From the NCBI GenBank assembly GCA_040902885.1, contig JBBDWK010000021.1, forward strand, positions 1-39,073: a stretch of DNA of 39,073 bases, given 5' to 3'. A program made the position numbers and the translations under genes. The DNA is from JBBDWK01 sp040902885. GTDB taxonomy: Bacteria; Acidobacteriota; Terriglobia; Bryobacterales; Bryobacteraceae. This document shows positions 1 to 7,397 of this stretch, in pieces. Each line of letters opens with the position of its first letter. Position 1 is the first letter of the stretch. The notes below the pieces were generated by a model. The model saw only the letters and a list, made by a program, of their open reading frames with translations, searched no databases and was not told the origin of the DNA.

Positions 1-1029
1 CACGGGCGCCGCGAATTCCATGGCCGTGTGCTTCCGGATTCTGCACACGAAGTCGCGCATCTCGATGCATTTCTCGCGGGCCGGGGCACCCTCCGGGTCC
101 GGCTGATTTCCGCCCGGCGCCGGCAGAGCGCGCCACATGGCCCGCAGCTTGGCGATCGGGCCAACCTCCTCTTTCGCCGCCTCCTTCGTTTCTCCGAGGA
201 TCTCCCAGATCATCGCAAGATACCGCGCGTTCACCTTCGCGTCCGCCGCCACGCCGGCCATCGTGGCGCCGCTCTTTCCGAGAACAGTCCGGTACTTGTA
301 GCGCCACGCGGCCTCAAAGTAATCGGCATAGTCGGTCGGCTGGCGTTCATAGAAATCCACAATCCGCTGGATCGCGTACTTCTCGCGATCCGTCTCGACG
401 AGCATCGGATGGGGCGCGAAGGCCAACCCGCCGGGCGTGAGCACCATGTGATTGCCCACCTCGCGCGCGGCTTGCAGGTACTTGTTCAGCAGCGCGGGGG
501 ACATGGTTAACGACTCGCCCGAGTTATCGAAGCCGGCTGTATTGGCGGGGTCCACCGGAAACTCCCGTGTGGGACGGATGTCGACGCCGGTCAAGTCCCG
601 GATAGTGTAGTTGTACTCGGCATTGCTCAGAGGGCGCGCCAACACCGGTCCGGGATCGCCTGCATTCTTTTGCGCCTCGCCCGTGCGCATGGCCTGGATC
701 CAATCGATCGTCTTGCGGCGGGTGTCCGCGGGAGGCTGTTTTGCCGGCTTCGGCGGCATCTCCCCGGCCGTAAGCTTCTCGAGCACCAGATTCCAGTGGG
801 CATAGTCCCGGATCACCGCGGCCATCGTGGTGTAAGGCCGGATATCGAACTGCGCGGCTGGTGTAGCGCCGCCGTGGCATCCGATGCAATAGCTGGCAAG
901 AAAGGGCCGGACGGTTCGCGCAAATCCGCGTTCCAGATCGGAATTCGCAGCTTCGGCGGCGCACATACAGAGAATCGCGATACTTCCGAGTACCAACAGC
1001 CGTGCGATGGCGAGGGCGCTCCGCAGCAT
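1..1029 (-). CDS. Secreted cytochrome-like DUF1587/DUF1592-family protein (3' end outside window)
   Basis: The minus strand is open from ATG at 1029 to the window edge (343 codons, no stop), so the C-terminus is missing. The product starts with a hydrophobic signal-like segment (residues 5-26). A c-type haem motif CIGCH follows within a PSCyt1-like segment (about 48-52), and then a GEMPP motif as in planctomycete/acidobacterial cytochromes. The later segment NAEYNYTIRDLTGVDI is typical of DUF1587, the domain that precedes DUF1592/1588/1585 in these long proteins. An AGG-rich Shine-Dalgarno lies just before the ATG, and an in-frame stop lies 21 bases upstream. Such proteins are exported and presumed to bind haem; their substrate is not established. 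The gene is divergent from the kai-like operon. The family call is firm; a biochemical role is not. Confidence 0.85.
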   Translation of the reverse strand, partial: MLRSALAIARLLVLGSIAILCMCAAEAANSDLERGFARTVRPFLASYCIGCHGGATPAAQFDIRPYTTMAAVIRDYAHWNLVLEKLTAGEMPPKPAKQPPADTRRKTIDWIQAMRTGEAQKNAGDPGPVLARPLSNAEYNYTIRDLTGVDIRPTREFPVDPANTAGFDNSGESLTMSPALLNKYLQAAREVGNHMVLTPGGLAFAPHPMLVETDREKYAIQRIVDFYERQPTDYADYFEAAWRYKYRTVLGKSGATMAGVAADAKVNARYLAMIWEILGETKEAAKEEVGPIAKLRAMWRALPAPGGNQPDPEGAPAREKCIEMRDFVCRIRKHTAMEFAAPV

Positions 1030-1287
1030 AGACCTCCATCGAGCGTATCATATCTTCCCGCTTATGAAGGGGTTCCAGACAACTTCGAACACCAGTTCAG
1101 CCATACACACCTATCATTCGGCTGGCCCGCTTGCCGCCGGGCAGACACCTGGGGTTCACAACCCTTAGGATATTTTTCGTCCTCTTTTTTCAAGGGTATC
1201 GCGCCCATTGACGGCCAGCTTCGGAGAAGCCGGAGAATACGATCAAGGCGTGAGGCTCACAGAGAACGGCTGGGGATAAACGGGTGA

Positions 1288-1602
1288 ATGAGAAACATGA
1301 CCGAGTTTCGATTCAAGCTGTACATCGCGGGCCGGACACACCGCTCGGAGAGGGCCGCCTGGAACCTGAGACGCCTCTGCGAGAAGGAACTGGCGGGACG
1401 TTATGAACTAGTCGTGGTGGATGTCCTCGAAAGACCCGAAGAGGCCGAAGAGCAGAGGATATTAGCCACGCCAACGCTGATCAAGGAGCTTCCGCCTCCT
1501 ATGCGGCGCATCATTGGGGATCTTTCGGATGCCGAGCGGGTCCTGGCCGCGCTCGACGTGGGAGGCGGGATCCCGAGCGCCGGGGAGAAATACGCATCAT
1601 GA
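1288..1602 (+). CDS. kaiB: KaiB-like circadian clock protein
   Basis: This 104-residue protein matches KaiB along its whole length and has the usual family size. It shows the early segment FKLYIAG, the central VVVDVLERPEEAEE, and the highly conserved ILATPTLIKELPPPMRRIIG. KaiB is a thioredoxin-like fold-switching protein that binds the KaiC CI ring in cyanobacteria. The first ATG at 1288 and a second at 1297 (fourth codon) are both possible starts. The gene overlaps kaiC by four bases (ATGA at 1599-1602), which implies translational coupling. No clear sigma70 promoter was found in the 258 bases upstream. The identification is secure; whether it takes part in a true oscillator is unknown. Confidence 0.93.
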   Translation: MRNMTEFRFKLYIAGRTHRSERAAWNLRRLCEKELAGRYELVVVDVLERPEEAEEQRILATPTLIKELPPPMRRIIGDLSDAERVLAALDVGGGIPSAGEKYAS

Positions 1603-3125
1603 ACGTAATCAACGACCGCATGGTGGAGAAGATCGAAACCGGCATCCCCGGGCTCGATCCCATCTGCTGCGGCGGCTTCCCGCTCGGACGGACCACCCTG
1701 GTCAGCGGCACCACGGGCAGCGCCAAGACGGTGTTCGCCGCACAGTTCCTCACGGCCGGGATCGCCCGAAAGCAGAACGGCGTCTTCGTCACCTTCGAGG
1801 AGTCGCCGGACGATATCCGGAAGAACATGATGTCCCTCGGCTGGGACATCGCCAAGCTGGAGGCGGAAGGAAAGTGGACCTTCGTGGACGCCTCCCCGCA
1901 GCCGGAGAGCGAAACAGTCCTGGCGGGCGAGTACGATTTCGGCGCCTTGCTGGCGCGTATCGAACATGCGGTTAGGAAGGTGAACGCACACCGCATCTCC
2001 CTCGACTCGCTGGGGACCGTCTTTACTAGGTTTCCCAACCCGGCCATCGTCCGCCACGAACTGTTCCGGATCTCGCAGGCTTTGAAGATGCTGCGGATTA
2101 CCGCCGTCCTGACGGCCGAGCGCACGGAAGACTACGGCTCCATATCCCGTTACAGCGTCGAGGAGTTCGTGGCCGACAACGTGATCATCCTGCGCAATCC
2201 TCTGGGAGAGGAAAAGAGGCGGCGGACGCTCGAAATCCTGAAGTTTCGGGGCACGGCCCACCAGAAAGGCGAATTTCCTTTTACCATCGCTTCCCGGGAA
2301 GGCGTTGTGGTTCTTCCCCTCCCCTTGATGGAACTGAAGCAGCCATCCTCGCAGGTTCGAATTTCCTCCGGCTGTAAGGAACTCGATCAGATGTGCGGCG
2401 GCGGCTTGTTCCAAAATTCGGTAATCCTGGTATCCGGCGCGACGGGCACCGGAAAAACTCTGGCCGTAAGCCATTTTGTGGCGGGCGCCAATCACGGGGA
2501 GGAACGCTGCCTCCTCTTTGCATACGAAGAGAGCCGGGAGCAGCTTTTCCGGAACGGCACGGGCTGGGGCTTCGACCTGGAGCGGCTGGAACGGGAAAAC
2601 CGGCTCCAGGTTCAATGCACGTATCCGGAATCGGAGGCTCTTGAAGATCATTTTATCCGCATGAAGAACTGCATTGCGGAATTCAGGCCGACCCGGGTCG
2701 CCGTGGACAGCCTGTCGGCGCTGGAGAGGGTTTCCAGCGTGAGGGGGTTCCGCGAGTTCGTCAACAGTCTCACTTCGTATCTGAAGCAGGAAGAGATCAC
2801 GGGCCTTTTCACCTCCACCACCCCGTCGCTGTTGGCGGGAACGTCGGTCACGGAGGCCCATATCTCCACGGTCACGGATTCGATCGTTCTTCTCCGCTAT
2901 GTGGAGCTGTACGGTGAGATGAGGCGTGGGATTACAGTGCTGAAGATGCGCGGTTCGGCTCACGACAAGGAGATCCGGCAGTTCAGCATCGATGGAAGGG
3001 GAATTCACATCGGAAAGCCGTTCCGTAACATCTCCGGCATTCTTTCGGGCAACTTCCTGCAGGTGGTGCAACCGGAGCTTCAACGTTTCGACGGCCTCTT
3101 CGAGCCCGAGGCGCCGTTGGATTGA
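1599..3125 (+). CDS. kaiC: KaiC-like double-domain ATPase/autokinase
   Basis: This 508-residue protein has two RecA-like KaiC domains, as in the 519-residue cyanobacterial protein. The CI P-loop is GTTGSAKT (residues 37-44, Ala where Gly is usual) with the catalytic pair E67-E68. The CII P-loop is GATGTGKT (280-287) with E310-E311. The CII segment TEAHISTVTD aligns with the cyanobacterial phosphorylation region, so T418, S423 and T424 correspond to T426, S431 and T432. GEMRRGITVLKMRGSAHDK and a tail of about 30 residues after the second domain complete the match. The start overlaps the kaiB stop, and a PAS gene follows directly. By family knowledge it should be a hexameric ATPase with CII autokinase activity. 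Its output partner is not visible. Confidence 0.93.
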   Translation: MNVINDRMVEKIETGIPGLDPICCGGFPLGRTTLVSGTTGSAKTVFAAQFLTAGIARKQNGVFVTFEESPDDIRKNMMSLGWDIAKLEAEGKWTFVDASPQPESETVLAGEYDFGALLARIEHAVRKVNAHRISLDSLGTVFTRFPNPAIVRHELFRISQALKMLRITAVLTAERTEDYGSISRYSVEEFVADNVIILRNPLGEEKRRRTLEILKFRGTAHQKGEFPFTIASREGVVVLPLPLMELKQPSSQVRISSGCKELDQMCGGGLFQNSVILVSGATGTGKTLAVSHFVAGANHGEERCLLFAYEESREQLFRNGTGWGFDLERLERENRLQVQCTYPESEALEDHFIRMKNCIAEFRPTRVAVDSLSALERVSSVRGFREFVNSLTSYLKQEEITGLFTSTTPSLLAGTSVTEAHISTVTDSIVLLRYVELYGEMRRGITVLKMRGSAHDKEIRQFSIDGRGIHIGKPFRNISGILSGNFLQVVQPELQRFDGLFEPEAPLD

Positions 3126-3136
3126 AGAATGTCACG

Positions 3137-3457
3137 ATGAAGTCAAGCGAGCCCGTCAAGCCCAGCACGCATTTGAATGAAGCCCTCTTGCGGGCTATCG
3201 TCGAGAATCACAGCGATGCCATCCTGATCGTCGATTTGGGAGGGATTGTTATTTATCTCAATCCCGCGGCGGAGGCCATGTTCGAGCGCCGGAAGAATCG
3301 CCTTCTTGGCGAGTATTTCGGTTACCCATTAGTGGACGGCCGCACCGCGGAGATCGACATCGTACACACCGACCGCACCATCGGCGTGGCGGAGATGCGG
3401 GTCGGAACCATTCTCTGGGGAAGCCAGCAGGCCTGGCTCGTATCGCTCCGCGGCTAA
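3137..3457 (+). CDS. Single PAS-domain protein of the kai-like operon
   Basis: The product of about 106 residues is essentially one PAS domain. The segment AIVENHSDAILIVDLGGIVIY leads into LNPAAEAMF, followed by the later strands GYPLVDG, TAEIDIV and AWLVSLRG. No kinase, cyclase or HTH domain is attached, so it is a stand-alone sensor or adaptor. I chose ATG 3137; a TTG at 3122 would overlap the kaiC stop (TTGA) and add five residues. Only four bases separate its stop from the next gene, so the two are probably co-translated. No cofactor-binding residue can be assigned from sequence alone. In RsbU-type phosphatases a sensor domain often sits beside an RsbU_N-like domain, which fits the next gene. 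Confidence 0.8.
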   Translation: MKSSEPVKPSTHLNEALLRAIVENHSDAILIVDLGGIVIYLNPAAEAMFERRKNRLLGEYFGYPLVDGRTAEIDIVHTDRTIGVAEMRVGTILWGSQQAWLVSLRG

Positions 3458-3461
3458 CCCT

Positions 3462-3905
3462 ATGCCTCGGCAGCAGGAGAAGCGGGACCGGGAGTTACGC
3501 TCGCTGGACCGCATCTCGCGGGTCCCGCGGAGCGCACCCGCCTCCGGGTTCCCATCTTTAATGGAAGGCGATCCAGCCGCGTTCGCCGGCCTGGTGCGGC
3601 AATACGGCGTGGTGATGGAGATGGCTCTGGAGCGCAGGGCCTTCAAAGTGGAGCACAAAATCCCGGAAGAACTACACTCTCTCGCCGACCTTCTGGGCAG
3701 TCTCAAAGCCGGCCCGCGAGACGTTGTAGAGATCTACAAAGCGGCGCTTTCGGAAAAGACGCAAGGGGTGCCGCTGCAAAGAGCCTACGCCTATCTAGAC
3801 GAAGGCCGTCTCCTGATGCTCGAGCTGATGGGTTACCTTGCCTCCCACTACCGCGATCTTTGCCTCCGCAATCGGGGTCGCGCCGACGCCGCCGGTGCGT
3901 CCTGA
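3462..3905 (+). CDS. Small helical protein, RsbU N-terminal / KaiA C-terminal-like
   Basis: This 147-residue protein has a charged N-terminus (about 1-35) and then an all-helical region (about 38-140). That region contains EMALERRAFKVEHKIPEELH, LKAGPRDVVEIYKAAL and RLLMLELMGYLASHYRDL. The spacing and the helix beginning at 'DVVEI' resemble the four-helix dimerisation domain shared by RsbU N-termini and the KaiA C-terminal domain, which in cyanobacteria binds the KaiC tail and promotes autophosphorylation. No PP2C phosphatase domain follows, unlike RsbU. As last gene of the kaiB-kaiC-PAS set, it could be a KaiC regulator. That function is inference; the fold assignment comes from pattern memory and needs a profile search. 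An internal ATG at 3561 is a less likely start. Confidence 0.65.
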   Translation: MPRQQEKRDRELRSLDRISRVPRSAPASGFPSLMEGDPAAFAGLVRQYGVVMEMALERRAFKVEHKIPEELHSLADLLGSLKAGPRDVVEIYKAALSEKTQGVPLQRAYAYLDEGRLLMLELMGYLASHYRDLCLRNRGRADAAGAS

Positions 3906-3931
3906 GGGTGCGGAATCGGCCCAACGCCCCA

Positions 3932-3960
3932 TTGACATCCATCCCCACGAAATACATACT
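3932..3960 (+). promoter_or_regulatory. Sigma70-like promoter of the DUF1549-DUF1501 operon
   Basis: A perfect -35 TTGACA (3932-3937) and a -10 CATACT (3955-3960) are separated by 17 bases. They lie just upstream of the AGGAGG ribosome-binding site (3978-3983) and ATG 3989. This indicates a new transcription unit rather than read-through from the kai-like genes. Confidence 0.65.
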
Positions 3961-3988
3961 CTAAACAACCCGAATCAGGAGGGTTCCG

Positions 3989-5842
3989 ATGCGAATTGCG
4001 CGCGCTCTGCTCGGCGCCAACTTAGTCGCTTTGACCGGCGGCTTTGGCGCGGGCGCCAACGGACCCGGCAAAGCCCGGCCTGAAGCCATCAGCCCGGACC
4101 GTTTTTCGGAGATCCACGCTCCGCTGTTCCAGCCGCCGAAGTCGAAGGAAGCGGGAGCGCTCACGGAGAGGATGAAGCCCTCCACATCCTCCTTGCCCGG
4201 CTCAGCCGCCTCCCTGGCCCCTCGCAATTACATCGACCAACACATCTTCGGGGAGATGCAGCGCGCCGGAGTGCCTCACGCGCCCTTGGCGACCGATATG
4301 GAGTTCCTGCGCCGGGTCACGCTGGATCTCACGGGGCGAATCCCCACCGTGGACGAGATACGCTCCTTCGAGACGGACACGAATCCCGCCAAGCGCGATA
4401 CGCTCATCGACCGGCTTCTGGAGAGCGAAGCCTACGTCGACAAGTGGGCCTATTTCTTCATGGACCTGTTCCGCGCCAACGGCAAGATGGGACGCGGGCA
4501 GAACCTGTTCCATTACTGGACGAAGGAAAACCTGCGGGTCGACCGGCCTTACGACGATGTCGCGCAGTCGTTGATCGCAGCCTCGGCGAAGAGCAACCAT
4601 GTGGTGGCCGCTTCCAACGTGATCGCGCGCGAGCACGTCCAGGGCAAGCCGCAGCCGGACGATGGCAACGACCTCGGCATGGTGCAGCAGCTCGATACGC
4701 ACGACGAGCTGAACGTGCTGTATGGGAAGTCTTTTCTGGGAATCAACCTTTCCTGTATCTCGTGCCACGACGGACAAGGGCATCTGGAGAAGGTGAACGT
4801 CTGGCTCAGCCGGCAGAAGCGCTCGCAGTTCTTCCAGAACTCGGCTTTCTTCGGCAATGCCCGTTACCTGATGTATTGGGAGGACGGGAAGCCGCAGTCC
4901 GGCGAATTCCTGATCGACGACCACGCTTCGGGCTACGACACCAAGGGCGCCAGCATGATCCGCGTGCCGCGCTTCGGCGGCCCGAACACTTCCGCGTTCA
5001 TTCTTACCGGTGAGCGGCCGAAAGTCGGCGCCGAACCGCGCGTGGAGCTGGGCCGCATGCTCATCGCCCACCCGCAGTTTGCGCGTGCCACAGTGAATCT
5101 GTTCTGGTCGCGCCTGATGGGTTTCGGCATTGTGGAACCTTACGACGAGTTCGACCTGGCCCGCCAGGACCCGAAGAACCTGCCCGAGGGCTGGGACCTT
5201 CAGCCGTCGCATCCCGAGCTGCTGGACGCCCTGGCCAAGGACTTCCGGAAGAACAGCCACAGCATCCGGCACGTTCTTCGCACCATCTGCCGCTCGAATG
5301 CCTATCAGCTCTCGGCGCGCTTCGAAGGCGAATGGAAGGACTCCTACACGAAGTACTTCGCGCGGAAGTTCGTGCGCCAGTTGAGCGCCGAGGAGATCCA
5401 CGACGCCATAGCCCTCGCGACCAGCCGCCCCGCCAGCTTCAACTTTGGGGGCAACAAGGTCGGAATGGCGATGCAGCTCAGCGGACCCGCCGGCGGCGGC
5501 GATCTGAAGAACTTCATGGCGACCTTCGGCCAGTCCAATCGCAGCAATCCGCCCAAGAACCCCACTGGGTCGCCACTACAACCGATGCTGCTGATGCAAT
5601 CGTCCGTAGTGAACGATCGAGTAATCGCCGCCAAGGACAGCCGGGTGCAACGCCTGCTCGATGCCTATAAGGACGACAATCGGCGGGTAGTGGACGAACT
5701 CTTCCTGGCGACGCTATCGCGATTGCCCTCGGAAGGCGAGCGGAAAGTAGCGCTCGAAGCGATGGGCGCGGACCGCGTCTCCGGCGCGCAGAACCTGCAA
5801 TGGGCTTTGATCAACCAGGTGGAGTTCGTCTTCAACTATTAG
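3989..5842 (+). CDS. Secreted DUF1549/DUF1553 protein with a c-type haem motif
   Basis: This 617-residue protein starts at ATG 3989 behind AGGAGG. It has an N-terminal signal-like stretch and a DUF1549 region with the signature FLRRVTLDLTGRIPT (about residues 107-121). A single haem-binding CISCH motif (C256, C259, H260) lies in LSCISCHDGQGH. A DUF1553 region follows, with NLFWSRLMGFGIVEPYDEF and the C-terminal segment LNRLPSEGE-like LSRLPSEGERK. DUF1549/DUF1553 proteins are large secreted proteins abundant in Planctomycetes and Acidobacteria and are nearly always paired with DUF1501, as here (20-base gap). The molecular role is unknown; roles in polymer breakdown or surface redox have been suggested from context. 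Confidence 0.9.
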   Translation: MRIARALLGANLVALTGGFGAGANGPGKARPEAISPDRFSEIHAPLFQPPKSKEAGALTERMKPSTSSLPGSAASLAPRNYIDQHIFGEMQRAGVPHAPLATDMEFLRRVTLDLTGRIPTVDEIRSFETDTNPAKRDTLIDRLLESEAYVDKWAYFFMDLFRANGKMGRGQNLFHYWTKENLRVDRPYDDVAQSLIAASAKSNHVVAASNVIAREHVQGKPQPDDGNDLGMVQQLDTHDELNVLYGKSFLGINLSCISCHDGQGHLEKVNVWLSRQKRSQFFQNSAFFGNARYLMYWEDGKPQSGEFLIDDHASGYDTKGASMIRVPRFGGPNTSAFILTGERPKVGAEPRVELGRMLIAHPQFARATVNLFWSRLMGFGIVEPYDEFDLARQDPKNLPEGWDLQPSHPELLDALAKDFRKNSHSIRHVLRTICRSNAYQLSARFEGEWKDSYTKYFARKFVRQLSAEEIHDAIALATSRPASFNFGGNKVGMAMQLSGPAGGGDLKNFMATFGQSNRSNPPKNPTGSPLQPMLLMQSSVVNDRVIAAKDSRVQRLLDAYKDDNRRVVDELFLATLSRLPSEGERKVALEAMGADRVSGAQNLQWALINQVEFVFNY

Positions 5843-5862
5843 GCAAACATGAGGCCGACACG

Positions 5863-7353
5863 ATGAAACGACGGTTATCTCACGATCAACAACCGCTCCC
5901 TGACGGTCGCGGCTCTGAAGGGACTTACGGAGCCGCGACCGTCAGGGAGCGGTTGCCGAGGACGGTGGGAGATCTGATTCCCTCTCGAAGGGACCTCTTG
6001 AGGATCGGAGGTCTCGGCATCCTCGCGGCTTCCGCGGAGGCCGTTTGGCCGCTGCGCATCGCGGCGGCAACGGGGTCGAAGGCCAATCCCCGGGGCACGG
6101 CGCGGAACGTCCTGTTCTATGAGATATCGGGCGCCATCAGTCATGTGGAGTCTTTCGACTTCAAAGAGACGGCCGGCATGCCGAACGACCTGGATGTGCG
6201 CAAGGTCAATTCGGATGTCTATCTCTCGAAGCTGTTGTTTCCCCGGTTCGAGAAGCACCTGGATAAGATCGCCATCCTCCGGTCCATGCTGAGTCACGAG
6301 GAGGTCCACTTCCGCGCCCAGTATTACCAGCAGACCGGCCGACAGTTGAACCTGGCCTTCGCGCGCGAGATCCCCTCGATCGGCTCGGTCGTGGCCATGG
6401 AGCTGGAATCGCGGCGCAAGGCCGATGAAACCTTTCCTACGTATCTTTCTCTCTACCTCGAAAAAGGCGCTGCCGGAGCGCTTTCCACCGGCTTCCTGCC
6501 GCCCCGGTTCTCGGTGGTCGATATCAATCCGGAGATTGCCGCCAAAGGAGGCGCGCTGGACCAGAAGGCCATCGAACTGCTTGAAGAGCGGTGGCGGCTG
6601 CTGAAGCAATTGCGCGATTCGCGCGCGCTGAACCCGGCAAACCTCGGAAAGGACATGGCCGGCTACGAGGATTTCTACGACTCCGCGTACCGGCTGCTGA
6701 GCGACAGCCGCTGGCCCGATGCCTTCAAGATCAACGAAGACGACCGGAAGCGATACGGCGACAATCCGGTCGGGATCTCGTGCATTCTGGCGAGGAACGT
6801 TCTCGCTCAGGATGCGGGCACTCGGTATATCCACATCTGCCATCCGGGCTGGGACCATCACGTCGCGATCTGGGACCGCAAGGCGGCCTCCAACCACTAC
6901 GTGCTCTGCAGCGAGTTCGACCCGGCATTCTCCAGCCTGCTCGACGACCTGGCAACCACGCAATCCAAGACCAATCCGCAGAAGACGCTGCTCGATGAAA
7001 CGCTGGTGGTCTGCATGGGCGAGTTCGGACGCACGGTGGGAGCGCTGAACAACATGGCCGGCCGCGACCACTACAACAAGTGCTACCCGGCGCTGTTCGC
7101 CGGCGCTGGAGTGAAAGGCGGCCGCGTGCTCGGCGCCACCGACACGACCGGTTCCAAATGCATGGACACCGGCTGGCACCGGAAAGAGCAGCCGCGCATG
7201 GAGAACATCGTGGCGACGATGTATTCCGCGCTGGGCATCGACTGGGGCAAGGAGATCAAGAACACGCCCTCCGGCCGCGGCTACGCGTACGTCGATCCCC
7301 TGGGCGCCACGGGTTACATACCCACGGATGAGATCTCTTCGATATACGGATAG
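5863..7353 (+). CDS. DUF1501 protein with Tat signal, carrying a palindromic insertion near its N-terminus
   Basis: The 496-residue product carries a twin-arginine signal (SRRDLLRIGGLGILAAS, about residues 39-55) and then the DUF1501 sulfatase-like fold. ISGAISHVESFD, HEEVHF, HPGWDHH and MGEFGRT lie at the expected places, ending in NTPSGRGYAYV. It pairs with the upstream DUF1549/DUF1553 protein. ATG 5863 has a GAGG ribosome site eight bases upstream. Residues about 10-31 between the start and the Tat motif are encoded by a perfect 26-bp inverted repeat (separate entry), so the N-terminal extension looks inserted. A GTG at 5965 would skip it and leave a normal short Tat leader. The ATG start is preferred on its ribosome site, but the true start is open. 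Confidence 0.88.
   Translation: MKRRLSHDQQPLPDGRGSEGTYGAATVRERLPRTVGDLIPSRRDLLRIGGLGILAASAEAVWPLRIAAATGSKANPRGTARNVLFYEISGAISHVESFDFKETAGMPNDLDVRKVNSDVYLSKLLFPRFEKHLDKIAILRSMLSHEEVHFRAQYYQQTGRQLNLAFAREIPSIGSVVAMELESRRKADETFPTYLSLYLEKGAAGALSTGFLPPRFSVVDINPEIAAKGGALDQKAIELLEERWRLLKQLRDSRALNPANLGKDMAGYEDFYDSAYRLLSDSRWPDAFKINEDDRKRYGDNPVGISCILARNVLAQDAGTRYIHICHPGWDHHVAIWDRKAASNHYVLCSEFDPAFSSLLDDLATTQSKTNPQKTLLDETLVVCMGEFGRTVGALNNMAGRDHYNKCYPALFAGAGVKGGRVLGATDTTGSKCMDTGWHRKEQPRMENIVATMYSALGIDWGKEIKNTPSGRGYAYVDPLGATGYIPTDEISSIYG
5890..5955 (+). repeat. Perfect 26-bp inverted repeat (REP-like palindrome) inside the DUF1501 gene
   Basis: Arms at 5890-5915 and 5930-5955 are exact reverse complements (26 of 26) around a 14-base spacer. 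Read in the gene's frame, the arms encode LPDGRGS and ATVRERL. Because of the symmetry the opposite strand also encodes PLPDGRGS and ATVRERL. The element is a whole number of codons out of phase with nothing, so the reading frame stays open. It resembles a dispersed palindromic element that can insert into coding DNA. No second copy was seen in this window. Confidence 0.85.
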
Positions 7354-7397
7354 CGGAAACCTGAGAATTTTCTGAAGTCCGGCTCACTGCACTTTAA

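Noticed and set aside
1030..1287. TTGACG at 1208-1213 as the kai operon promoter
   Set aside because: No acceptable -10 element lies 16-18 bases downstream; the nearest candidate (GAGAAT) is 19 bases away and weak.
1401..3083. Long minus-strand open frame opposite kaiC (560 codons)
   Set aside because: It is the shadow of a strongly coding GC-rich gene; kaiC on the plus strand has unambiguous motifs, and the antisense product shows no domain.
5875..7179. Long minus-strand open frame opposite DUF1501, and similar ones opposite nuoL, nuoM, nuoN and fusA
   Set aside because: Low-complexity, His/Gln/Arg-rich antisense translations without ribosome sites or motifs. The shared LPDGRGS at one start only reflects the palindrome.
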